Part shown: positions 48,376 to 59,369 of the stretch, piece by piece | How positions within the stretch are numbered: the stretch's first letter is position 1 | Layout of the letters: each line of letters begins with the position of its first letter | Assembly: GCF_026151205.1 (NCBI RefSeq) | Contig: NC_087078.1 | Coordinates: forward strand, 15,021,118 to 15,085,117 | Direction of reading: 5' to 3' | Origin: Bolinopsis microptera | Lineage: Eukaryota; Ctenophora; Tentaculata; Lobata; Bolinopsidae | Length of the DNA stretch: 64,000 bases | The notes under the pieces: generated by a model | The model's database searches: none | What the model was told of the DNA's origin: nothing | What the model saw: only the letters and a program-made list of their open reading frames with translations | Position numbers and translations under genes: made by a program

Positions 48376-50153
48376 ATGACCTCGATGGCTGAGACGTGCA
48401 TTAAGAAGCCTCCACGACCTTGGTCTGCTGACATAAACTACAAAAGGAACGTGGAACCTGACCAGAAGTGTTACACCACACGCAGTGATGTGACTTACGA
48501 TAAATACGGTATGTTTCTCTTCTTTCTGATATTATGACTGATAGACTGGGCATGCTCGGTTGTTTGTGGTTTCTCTTTCTCTTGATCTGTGATGAAATAT
48601 ACTGGCAAATTATTTTAGAAATTTATCTGTATCTTTTTACTAACCCTTCTCTTTACAGGTCGAGGTCGCGATCACGGGAAGGTTAAGTCAGGAGAATGCT
48701 GTGGAAACGAGTGTAACAGCGGTGTTCCCTCCAACCCACCACCAACACCAGTCAACCCCGTCATCATGAGACCTCCACAGGTAATTATTTAATTTGTCAC
48801 TGATTATTTAATCAAAAACTTTAGAATATTATCTCAACTAAAGCTTAGTTGAGATAAACTAGTTCATTGTAACATTATCTTACCCTCTTGCTCTCCCACA
48901 GTTACCCGGAAGACAGCCTCTGACATCAGATGAAGGACGATGCATTAGACTCCGAACCATATCTCACTCAGCTCCTCCTCTCAACTTCAAAACCGTCTGG
49001 AACCCACTTTCTGAAGTAAGTTTCAAAACGTAAATAATTCATGAGACATGTCTTCATTTTTTATGCTGACCCTTCTTCTGTAAGGCAATCGCTGGATCAA
49101 TGTTTAGTTTTTAATTTAACTGTTAAGCTGTAGAATACATTTCTCATGTGAAACTAAACTAACCCGCCTCCTTCCCTTCAGCGACACCCAGGAAGTGCGT
49201 TTGACGTTGTGTCCAGCAGTGCAAGTTCCTCCCGGACATGCAGTCCTGACCAAGTAGAGTCCCGAGCTGAACTGTGCGTTTCTTATCCCGACTTCGACTA
49301 CGTTAACCCGATCATCAAACCTATCCCAAGAAAAGGAACCAGGACCTCTTTCAAAGTACCGACTAAGGTATGTACCTTATTTTTATTGAACACCTTTTGT
49401 TTTGCTACTTTTCTTCTCTTTCCAGTGCTCTATACGTCACTAAGTGTTACTGGTTTGTTTACTTATCTTATTCATTAAGCTTGTAAATCTTATCTAACGG
49501 TTTCCTTTCCCCAGATCTCCGAAGACCAGAAAGAAATGCTCAGCTCTGACGAAGAAACGCTCCCTGACCGACTCTTCCGAGAGAACATGGAGAAAAGCAA
49601 CAAGATCCTTCAGAAGAACATCATGATGCTAGAGGAAGAAGCAGAGGAGGATGAGGAGGAATGCGACGGTGAAGCGCTCACTCTACCAGACAAACTCTTC
49701 AAAGCACACATGGCTAAACAAGCGATGGAGAAAGAGGGAGCCCTCACACTTGACGTGAAACCCAAGATCATCACCAAGAGCCTCGGCTCTAAGAACGGCT
49801 CGATCAGAAACGGACTCAAGGATAAATTCGTCCTGAAAATCATCGAAAACTTCAACGAACAATCGAACGTCCTGAAAGAGTTGAGCAACATGAAGCTCGA
49901 CTCAAAAGACGTGAAGCCGAAGAAATCGAAGAAGAAAAGTCTGAGCACGTTAAAGAAAACGTGGTCCTCGATCATGAACTTAGCGGTGGGTGTTCCAGGC
50001 GGCGTGGAACACGCTCAAAGTAAAGACAATCTCAGTAACATAACCAACTCAAAACAGAGGCACCTGGACTCGCTGTACTCCGAGTCCATGTACTCCTCGC
50101 TCGTTGGCGACATATATAAGAGCAGGAGCACGGCCTGCATCGCGGCTTTGTAG
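48376..50153 (+). CDS. Five-exon gene for a 397-residue protein of unknown family
   Basis: Exons 48376-48508, 48659-48780, 48902-49015, 49182-49367 and 49515-50153 join in one frame. Every intron begins GT, ends AG after a pyrimidine tract, and is 121-166 bp. The first intron splits a glycine codon; the others are phase 0. The exon at 48362 has a 14-bp 5' UTR after an acceptor, and ATG 48376 is the first start. I do not recognise the protein. It has no signal peptide or membrane segment. Residues 1-85 are basic and proline-rich with a GECCGNEC cluster at 56-63. Residues 200-212 and 241-253 are two copies of TLPD(R/K)LF(R/K)-x-x-M-x-K, separated by an acidic run at 225-238. A lysine-rich patch lies at 319-327, where a nuclear signal is possible. 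Most of the chain looks disordered, which suggests a scaffold or regulatory protein; that is inference. Confidence 0.85.
48829..48857 (+). repeat. Hairpin in intron 2: 13-bp exact stem, 3-nt loop
   Basis: TTATCTCAACTAA at 48829-48841 and its exact inverse at 48845-48857 around AGC. It occupies a quarter of a 121-bp intron, about 45 bp before the acceptor. Confidence 0.9.
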
Positions 50154-50510
50154 GGCGCTGCACTTTCAGAGCTCTTATATGTGTTGTTTTTTTGAGTGAA
50201 TTTTGAATATTTCGTGAAAAATTATTAGGAAAATCTTTTTAGGTATATTTGTAATTTATTGTTATGTAATCCTTATGATGATGATATATAATGGTGGATA
50301 AATATATTCGATTGATTGTTTTCTAGAAAAATTATTGATGAGAGAGCAAGTTAAAGTTATAAGCTGCCGTAAACGCGGGTTTTTAGTTAAAAACCACCAG
50401 TTTTAAATTGATCTAGGACTAAGCACTGACCATGTGAAAATCTATTGCATGATCCGCTCCACAGCTTCACTTAAGTACTATTTTACTATTATGTGGTTAA
50501 ATAAAGTACT
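50154..50510 (+). other. Presumed 3' UTR of the 48.4-kb gene
   Basis: AT-rich sequence after the TAG, with AATAAA at 50500-50505 followed by TG-rich sequence (to about 50640). A weaker GATAAATA is at about 50297. Confidence 0.4.
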
Positions 50511-51463
50511 CTGTGATAGCTAATTTTCCCATAGAAAATTCACAACCGTGGCTGAATAACTCGCAGTTACGGCACTGTAACAAGTATATTATAGTATTTG
50601 TTAAAGTGACAATAATTGGTGTGTGTGAGTGTGTGTAACACAGGTGGCGTTTACACTGTACGATTTATACGAGTCATATTTTCACACGAGAAGCTGAGAA
50701 GGCAATCAAGCATCCTTTCAGGCCGCATCTTTATGTGCATTTTAAACATTTCTTCTCTTTTTTGAGCAATCATTACATATGTGATGATATCGTGTGATGA
50801 TGCTTTTTATTCTCCTATAATATATTAACGGTCACCTGACAAGGAGGGTTGAAATAGTAATGCCCCGGTTTTTTTCACAAGTCCATTTAGAATTTTGCAG
50901 TTTCCTCGTAGTGAAAGCTCCATGATTTGTTGAGTGCAGTTATTGTAGCTCTTGAAGATTATTTGATTTCGAGAAAACCATTCTCTGTGTTTCAAGTTCA
51001 CGGTAAACGGGATGTTGGTTGTTGACATGCGGTATCCCGTACTGCTGTGACTTGAAGCGATTGTGGTTTGTATAGATATGTTAACGATCCTTATTTTGGA
51101 TTGAATTTTATTTGAAAAAATAGTGTTTATATTTGATGAAGAGTAGGATCTTTCGATTTAATGTTTGGAAGAGTTTTTTTCCGAAAAATCTTCCCCTGTG
51201 TTTGTTATGTTAATGTTAAGTGCCATATGTGAAATTGAATTTTCCCGGCTGATTTTTGGGTTAATCATGTCATGTAGATTTTGGTTCCTGAATTAATGAT
51301 TTTTGTAATTTTGACATTGCGTGGTAGCTTCTCAAAACTTTGTGGTTGGTTTTCTCACCAACTATGTCCTAGATTAATTTATATTTGTTGACACATAATT
51401 GCAGACATTCTTTTAGTAGAACATTTCCTATGGCTCAATGGTTTAAAATTAACAGTCGTCTTA
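50511..51463. other. Non-coding stretch, no gene seen
   Basis: AT-rich intergenic or UTR sequence with a short GT-rich tract at about 50618-50637. Confidence 0.4.
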
Positions 51464-51603
51464 AGATGCACCATCAACTTCATGATATGCACATATTATG
51501 TAACGAGATGATTTATCATATTTCCTCGTTATGTTGAGATTTTATGTTTACAACTCTAACTTCTTCCGAGAACATGCATTTAACTTTGATGGTGCATCTC
51601 TTA
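51460..51603. mobile_element. Small MITE, 136 bp, with 14-bp inverted ends
   Basis: AGATGCACCATCAA at 51464-51477 is matched in exact inverse at 51586-51599. CTTA flanks both sides, at 51460-51463 and 51600-51603, as a possible 4-bp target duplication. Confidence 0.6.
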
Positions 51604-52626
51604 TCAGAGTGTAATGTAAAAGGTGAATCGCACAAAATGTATCAATTTTTAGGTTTCAAAATTCATTCAAATGTTAGGTAAATTTAAAATGAATTGCGAT
51701 TATACTATGATCTAGTTAGCAACTCACATTTCGAAACTTCAATAACATAATATATACTTTGTTTCATTTGTTAAACAGCAAAATAAAAGTACAGCGAATA
51801 TTACAGGAATAAAAACATGCATATAATTATACTTATTAAATTATATGTGATTATAATTTAATCTAGCTGACCCTAGTGATCTCACACTATTTGGTAAAAG
51901 CATTAATATAATATTATGTAATGCAGTCAAATATATGATTTTACCGGCGAAATTTGATAACAAAGGATTTTTAACAGGAGAATGTCCGGAAGTTCCTAGA
52001 CATAAATCCAAAAATACCACCTCCTTACTAATTACTAACCACATTTATCTTTTATCTTGGCTTTGAGACATTGCATTTGCAGGGACGTCTAACTCTAAGT
52101 GGGGAATCGTAACATATACAACTTTTACAAGTTTTAGTTGCTCAACAAGTTTTACTGGGCGGCGCTCAGCCTGTCATTCCGTCTAATCTCTATTATGAAC
52201 ATAAATATAATAGCCTGGGCTCCCCCGGTAAAACAAGTTATGAACAAACTTGCCAGGCGCACCTATTCCTATGCGCGGCGCTCTTTTCGAGCTTCTTGCA
52301 TTGTGCATGGCTCATATACGTGAGAGAAGCGAGCAATAGATTAGCAAGCTAGCTAGGTAATGAACAAATATATCTACTATTACTAAAATAAAACTTTCAG
52401 GTAAAGTCGCTGAGAACCGTTGCGATTATACAACGAATAACACTATAAAAACCGATTTTATTATGAATCGACTAACGCGAATGACTTATAGTTTAAGTTA
52501 TACTTATAGTTGATTCACGATGTCAATCCTTCGCATCTCGCCGATCTGCATACGGTTGCGAGAAGCATTATTTGATGCGCGCGCGACCCAGTAGTGCATC
52601 GCGCTACAATACTTATAGTTATACTT
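51604..52626. other. Non-coding, start of the repeat-rich domain
   Basis: Contains CTTATAGTT words (52490-52640) and GC-rich GGCGGCGCTC/GCGCGGCGCTC repeats (about 52158 and 52276). No supported exon. Confidence 0.4.
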
Positions 52627-53255
52627 ATAGTAGGGGGTGCACGATAAAAATAAACTTGCTCGGATTTTCAAAATTTTTGTACCATTGTTTACTGTGAGAA
52701 TTTTCACGGTACCAAATTTGTCATACCTTTTTGGAATGATCAGTGAGTTTCGCCTAGGTGCCATATTTGATGGTGCGCGGCTTTAGCAAGCAAAATTGAA
52801 AATTAGGTGTAAAAGTCGCGTAATTTCAAATTTGCAATTTGACGAAATTCGTTGATTTGTGTCGTATTATTCTGTCAAGTCTTCGGTTCCTGAACATGAA
52901 TCATGCTGAAAATTTGTCAGAACCTTCTAATCATACTTAACTACCGAACCTAATTCAGTTTGGAGAGATTGGCCTTGATTAAGAAGTCTAAAAATGATAA
53001 AATAGGTATAAATTCGTTGATAACTCAAATTCTAACCATCGAAATTGCTCAAACTAATTATTATTAAGGTTCAGTAGAACTAAAACATAAGTGTTTACGT
53101 AAGCTGACCAAATTCAAACAAAATTGTTATATGGGAAGTATTATAACTTTTTGATTGTTTCCGAAATAATGTGCTGGCCGAATTAAATACAAGCTTAAAA
53201 ACCATTCAATGGTCAGCGCGCGCGTCTTACGGTCGATGGCGCACGGCCTACTTAT
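52627..53255 (+). repeat. Repeat family A, copy 1 (uninterrupted)
   Basis: Begins GGTGCACGATAAAAATAAAC and ends with GTCAGCGCGCGCGTCTTA and GGCCTACTTATAG. Two other copies are in the window, at 53428-55070 and, inverted, at 61660-62010. No coding capacity; minus-strand frames within copies 1 and 2 share the peptide MAPRRNSLIIPKRY only because the DNA is repeated. Confidence 0.85.
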
Positions 53256-53274
53256 AGTAGTAGTACTACTACTA
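53255..53274. repeat. 20-bp perfect palindrome
   Basis: TAGTAGTAGTACTACTACTA, directly after repeat A copy 1. Confidence 0.9.
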
Positions 53275-53427
53275 TATAGTAGGAACAAGAGAAATGCTGC
53301 AGTCTTCCTATCCGGATCCGGATAATTGCTTTTCTTTTAGCACATCTTATATCTAATAATAATATCTGCAAGTCCAAAGTTTGAAGTTATGCAAAATTTA
53401 AAATACCTTCCGATTAAATTCTTCGGC

Positions 53428-55070
53428 GGTGCACGATAAAAATAAACTTGCTCGGATTTTCAAAATTTTTGTACCCTCGTTTTCTAGAGACTGTGAGAAT
53501 TTTCACAGTACCAAATTTATTATACCTTTTTGGAATGATCAGTGAGTTTCGCCTAGGTGCCATATTTGATGGTGCGCGGGTGTAAAAGTCGCGTAATTTG
53601 ACGAAATTCGTTGATTTTTGTCGTATTATTCTGTCATATCTTCGGTTCCTGAACATGAATCATGCTAAAAATTTGTCAGAACCTTCCAACCCAGGAAAAG
53701 TTACCGGTTGGTGGTGGTACTAGAGTTGGTTTAATTTAAACAGACGGCTCGACCTCGCGCGCAACAACAAGCATGATTTGCACGCGTGGCGCATTCCAAT
53801 GTTCAAGTAGCTACCACGTGACACAATTCAGCCAACCAGAGTACAGGAATCCGCAAAGTTAAAGTTGCAAACTTTTGAGTGGCCCGAAATGGGACTTTTC
53901 TTGAGATTTTGAGATAACTCAGCAATTACGTTGTCTTGAATTTTCCTCCTGGAGAGGTAACGTTACTTTTAAAAGGGGAACAAGTTACAAAAAACCGGAA
54001 GTCTCTAACTCTTTTACTTTCAAAGTTAAGCCCCATCCGGTCAGGGTTTCTGGGTGCAGTTGACTGACGCCGATTAGGGTGTTTTGGCCGTTCTAACTTA
54101 AGACTTTTAAGAATTAAAGCAGCCGTATTGATCTTCCAAACCTACAACTTTCAAGGGCTAGAATCCGCTGTATTTTGCCGTTAAAAAGTTAAAACACAAC
54201 TTGTACTGTTTTACTTCATGATTGGGGCCGTAATTTAAAAGCAAATTTGGCAAGAAGTGGTGCTCACGGTCTCACTTAACGTCACTTATCGCTCAGTTAA
54301 GAGCGACCAAGGTCTTGCGACAGACAGCCTGCAGGCCTATGATCCGAATACGAAATATCCTTGTGTTCGGCATTTATTAGCCCTAATTGGTTACTTAGTA
54401 CCCAGGAAAAGTTACCGGTTGGTGGTGGTACTAGAGTTGGTTTAATTTAAACAGACGGCTCGACCTCGCGCGCAACAACAAGCATGATTTGCACGCGTGG
54501 CGCATTCCAATGTTCAAGTAGCTACCACGTGACACAATTCAGCCAACCAGAGTACAGGAATCCGCAAAGTTAAAGTTGCAAACTTTTGAGTGGCCCGAAA
54601 TGGGACTTTTCTTGAGATTTTGAGATAACTCAGCAATTACGTTGTCTTGAATTTTCCTCCTGGAGAGGTAACGTTGCTTTTAAAAGGGGAACAAGTTACA
54701 AAAAACCGGAAGTCTCTAACTCTTTTACTTTCAAAGTTAAGCCCCATCCGGTCAGGGTTTCTGGGAATCATACTTAACTACCGAACCTAATTTAATTGGG
54801 AGAGATTAGCCTTGATTAAGAGGTCTAAAAATGACAAAATAGGTATAAATTCGTTGATAACTCAAATTCTGACCATCGAAATTGCTCAAACTAAATTAGG
54901 TTCAGTAGAATATAAATGTTTACGTAAGCTGACCAAATTTCAACAAAATTGTTATATGGGAAGTATTATAACTTTTCGATTGTTTTCAAAATAATGTGCT
55001 GGCCGAAATAAGAGCTAAAAAACCATTCAATGGTCAGCGCGCGCGTCTTATTGTCGATGGCGCACTGCCT
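53428..55070 (+). repeat. Repeat family A, copy 2, split by an insertion
   Basis: 53428-53689 matches the first part of copy 1, and 54766-55070 continues it exactly where it left off. The 1,076 bp between are foreign to copies 1 and 3. Confidence 0.85.
53690..54765. mobile_element. Insertion with 365-bp terminal direct repeats
   Basis: 53690-54054 and 54401-54765 are direct repeats with one difference that I could see, flanking 346 bp. Ends are CCCAGGAAAAG and GTTTCTGGG, a short inversion of CCCAG/CTGGG. The AA retained on each side of the junction may be a 2-bp target duplication. The layout is that of a miniature terminal-repeat element, but the ends are not TG...CA, and neither a primer-binding site nor a polypurine tract is evident. 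Confidence 0.7.
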
Positions 55071-55080
55071 ATTAAATACT

Positions 55081-55937
55081 TATCACAATGCTGGCAAGCA
55101 TAACCGTTGCCCTTATATTCACAACACTATGTACCCCCTATACTATTATATCCCCTTTATTGTTTTCCAGGCATTAAGACTCATCGAAAGTAGTTCAGCA
55201 GGTATATTTAAGTTCAAAACATTCTAATTCAATGTTAAAGATGACAGGAATAAGAAATAGTTATGTGGAGGTTTTTAAGAAATTTGCGCAAAATACGCGC
55301 CAGCATGTTATACGAAATTAGGTAAAAAACCCAAAATCGCCATATTCAGGTGCCTTAAAAACCATGTTAAAATTGAGTTAGAGATCTGAAACTTTGCAGA
55401 GCGTCTAGACCTTGTCCAAATCGACTGTAAAAAAAATTTCATGTTGCAGGAGTATCGGGAAGTGGGTTTTCTGGAACCCCTGTTTTACAACAGATTGTCG
55501 TGAAGCTATATATCACAATGCTGGCAAGCATTACCGTCGCCCTTATATTCACAACACTATTTACCCCCTATACGATTATATCCCCTTTATTGTTTTCCAG
55601 GCATTAAGACTCATCGAAAGTAGTTCAGCAGGTACATTTAAGTTCAAAACATTCTAATTCAATGTTGAAGATGACAGGAATAAGAAATAGTTGTATGGAG
55701 GTTTTTAAGAAATTTGCGCAAAATACGCGCCAGCATGTTATACGAAATTAGGTAAAAAACCCAAAATCGCCATATTCAGGTGCCTTAAAAACCATGTTAA
55801 AATTAAGTTAGAGATCTGAAACTTTGCAGGGCGTCTAGACCTTGTCCAAATCGACTGTAAAAAAAATGTCATGTTTCAGGAGTATCGGGAAGTGGGTTTT
55901 CTGGAACCCCTGTTTTACAACAGATTGTCGTGAAGAT
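55081..55937 (+). repeat. 430-bp tandem repeat C, two copies
   Basis: TATCACAATGCTGGCAAGCA begins copies at 55081 and 55511. Copies differ at scattered bases. A third, partial copy starts at 57611 because of the larger duplication. The short plus-strand frames at 55030-55227 and 55412-55657 repeat with the unit. Confidence 0.9.
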
Positions 55938-56105
55938 ATATATGTATGTATAGACGCTTTTTGCAGTCAATTGTAGCCTACATTTAAGTGTCCGTAGATT
56001 CAAAAGTATAAACGATACAGTCATTTCGAACCACAGGTTTTAAAGATAATTGTTTAAGCTTTAGTTTACATTGTATTGAAAAATAATTTAACGTCATCAT
56101 CATCA

Positions 56106-56123
56106 CTTGATGACGTCATCAAG
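56106..56123. repeat. 18-bp palindrome containing a CRE
   Basis: CTTGATGACGTCATCAAG holds TGACGTCA, the full CREB/ATF site. It recurs in each D copy (about 57456, 58182 and 59531), with the last base changed in b copies. Confidence 0.85.
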
Positions 56124-56953
56124 TTAAGTGTTTTTAAAACTTGACTTTTGACAAAGTAACAACTTTTTAAATCGATTTTACACTATTAAGGAGTAATTTT
56201 ATTCAAAATCTGAGGACATTTTCATCTTAGATAATTGTTCAAGCATTCCGAAAATCTACCGGAATAGTTTCCTACCTTGCTCCTTCATAAAGATATTTGC
56301 TATTGAAGTTAGTGCTTTTTTGAAGAATAATTTTATAAAAACACAAAAGTTGTGAATTAGTATTCTCTGGTGTTGGGCCATCCCTTGGGTTGTGGAGCTC
56401 AATTTTGCTTCTTAAAGGTGTAAATTGTGTTATAGGCTAGTTTTAAAGTTAAAAATCGAAAAGTTGCACACGTGGGGACACGCCCAAATTCATTTAAAAT
56501 CGCTAAAATCGCTAAAAATTTTGATTTTCACGATTTTTATCAACTTTGGAGTCCCGCTGTGATCCAAATTCTTTTTGAAATCTTCTGAAACTTTGCATGC
56601 TTATCAAACTATATATTAAATACCACTATGCAAAAATTTACGGTGATTCAATATTGTATGCGCACGCGACGTCCGCTCAAAGTTTGCACGTGCGAAAGGT
56701 GAGAAATTTGCTCATTCGTGATTTCGAATATATTCTGCTTTCCACGATATTTAAATGGCATTATATATGAATTTAATGCCAACTTGAATGAGTAAAAAGT
56801 GCCATATTCAGTCGGTTATCGACAGAAATACCTAACTAAACACAAGGAAACGTTTTCAAAGGCAGAATTTCGAAATCGTCGAAATTACCTCCTTGTTAAT
56901 GAAGTTTCGACTAGCTGTGTAAATTATCCTGACATTATAATCAAAAAGAGATG

Positions 56954-57286
56954 ATATTTGACCAAAACCCATAATCATGGGTAGAGTGTACCGCTGCCAG
57001 TGTCTCTCTTTTCCAAACAAAAGGAAATGATATTAATTTGAGGAACAGTCCGCTAATGCAAATTGATACCGAGAATGAAATCGGTCGCTCGCTTTTTCCA
57101 TTCGATCACGGCTTACGAATTGTAATAAAGCTTATTGATTTGAAAAAGCGAGCGACCGATTTCATTCTCGGTATCAATTTGCATTAGCGGACTGTTCCTC
57201 AAATTAATATCATTTCCTTTTGTTTGGAAAAGAGAGACACTGGCAGCGGTACACTCTACCCATGATTATGGGTTTTGGTCAAATAT
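56954..57286. repeat. Large hairpin 1: 145-bp exact arms, 43-nt loop
   Basis: Left arm 56954-57098 and right arm 57142-57286 are exact inverse complements by eye. The loop includes AATAAAGCTT. Confidence 0.95.
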
Positions 57287-58019
57287 ATATATATATATGT
57301 ATAGACGCTTTTGCAGTAAATTGTAGCCTACATTTAAGTGTCCGTAGATTCAAAAGTATAAAAGATACAGTCATTTCGAACCACAGGTTTTAAAGATAAT
57401 TGTTTATACTTTAGTTTACATTATATCGAAAAATAATTTATCGTCATCATCATCACTTGATGACGTCATCAATTTAAGTGTTTTTAAAACTTGATTTTTG
57501 ACAAAATAACAACTTTTCAAATCGATTTTAAAGCATTAAGGAGTAATTTTATTCAAAATCTGAGGACATTTTCACCTTAGATAATTGTTCAAGCATTCTG
57601 AAAATCTACCGTCGCCCTTATATTCACAACACTATTTACCCCCTATACGATTATATCCCCTTTATTGTTTTCCAGGCATTAAGACTCATCGAAAGTAGTT
57701 CAGCAGGTACATTTAAGTTCAAAACATTCTAATTCAATGTTGAAGATGACAGGAATAAGAAATAGTTGTATGGAGGTTTTTAAGAAATTTGCGCAAAATA
57801 CGCGCCAGCATGTTATACGAAATTAGGTAAAAAACCCAAAATCGCCATATTCAGGTGCCTTAAAAACCATGTTAAAATTGAGTTAGAGATCTGAAACTTT
57901 GCAGGGCGTCTAGACCTTGTCCAAATCGACTGTAAAAAAAATGTCATGTTTCAGGAGTATCGGGAAGTGGGTTTTCTGGAACCCCTGTTTTACAACAGAT
58001 TGTCGTGAAGATATATATG

Positions 58020-59365
58020 TATGTATAGACGCTTTTTGCAGTCAATTGTAGCCTACATTTAAGTGTCCGTAGATTCAAAAGTATAAACGATACAGTCATT
58101 TCGAACCACAGGTTTTAAAGATAATTGTTTAAGCTTTAGTTTACATTGTATTGAAAAATAATTTAACGTCATCATCATCACTTGATGACGTCATCAAGTT
58201 AAGTGTTTTTAAAACTTGACTTTTGACAAAGTAACAACTTTTTAAATCGATTTTACACTATTAAGGAGTAATTTTATTCAAAATCTGAGGACATTTTCAT
58301 CTTAGATAATTTTCAAGCATTCCGAAAATCTACCGGAATAGTTTCCTACCTTGCTCCTTCATAAAGATATTTGCTATTGAAGTTAGTGCTTTTTTGAAGA
58401 ATAATTTTATAAAAACACAAAAGTTGTGAATTAGTATTCTCTGGTGTTGGGCCATCCCTTGGGTTGTGGAGCTCAATTTTGCTTCTTAAAGGTGTAAATT
58501 GTGTTATAGGCTAGTTTTAAAGTTAAAAATCGAAAAGTTGCACACGTGGGGACACGCCCAAATTCATTTAAAATCGCTAAAATCGCTAAAAATTTTGATT
58601 TTCACGATTTTTATCAACTTTGGAGTCCCGCTGTGATCCAAATTCTTTTTGAAATCTTCTGAAACTTTGCATGCTTATCAAACTATATATTAAATACCAC
58701 TATGCAAAAATTTACGGTGATTCAATATTGTATGCGCACGCGACGTCCGCTCAAAGTTTGCACGTGCGAAAGGTGAGAAATTTGCTCATTCGTGATTTCG
58801 AATATATTCTGCTTTCCACGATATTTAAATGGCATTATATATGAATTTAATGCCAACTTGAATGAGTAAAAAGTGCCATATTCAGTCGGTTATCGACAGA
58901 AATACCTAACTAAACACAAGGAAACGTTTTCAAAGGCAGAATTTCGAAATCGTCGAAATTACCTCCTTGTTAATGAAGTTTCGACTAGCTGTGTAAATTA
59001 TCCTGACATTATAATCAAAAAGAGATGATATTTGACCAAAACCCATAATCATGGGTAGAGTGTACCGCTGCCAGTGTCTCTCTTTTCCAAACAAAAGGAA
59101 ATGATATTAATTTGAGGAACAGTCCGCTAATGCAAATTGATACCGAGAATGAAATCGGTCGCTCGCTTTTTCCATTCGATCACGGCTTACGAATTGTAAT
59201 AAAGCTTATTGATTTGAAAAAGCGAGCGACCGATTTCATTCTCGGTATCAATTTGCATTAGCGGACTGTTCCTCAAATTAATATCATTTCCTTTTGTTTG
59301 GAAAAGAGAGACACTGGCAGCGGTACACTCTACCCATGATTATGGGTTTTGGTCAAATATATATA
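58020..59365 (+). repeat. Repeat D, duplicate of copy a
   Basis: Part of the 2.07-kb duplication; nearly identical to 55945-57290. Confidence 0.85.
59028..59360. repeat. Large hairpin 2, duplicate of hairpin 1
   Basis: Same arms and loop as at 56954, carried by the tandem duplication. Confidence 0.93.
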
Positions 59366-59369
59366 TATA

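Larger units (their letters stand above)
55945..57300 (+). repeat. Repeat D, copy a
   Basis: About 1.34 kb from TATAGACGCTTTTTGCAG to a TA-rich tract. It starts with an 18-bp palindrome region and ends in the large hairpin at 56954. Related copies: 58020-59365 (duplicate of a) and 59370-60705 (diverged copy b); 57295-57610 is the truncated duplicate of b's start. Each unit is bordered by a TATATA run. Confidence 0.85.

Noticed and set aside
49610-49975. 121-codon minus-strand frame
   Set aside because: Antisense shadow of the large fifth exon of the 48.4-kb gene.
53414-53656. Shared peptide MAPRRNSLIIPKRY in two minus-strand frames
   Set aside because: Shared only because repeat A is duplicated; frames are short and end at unrelated points.
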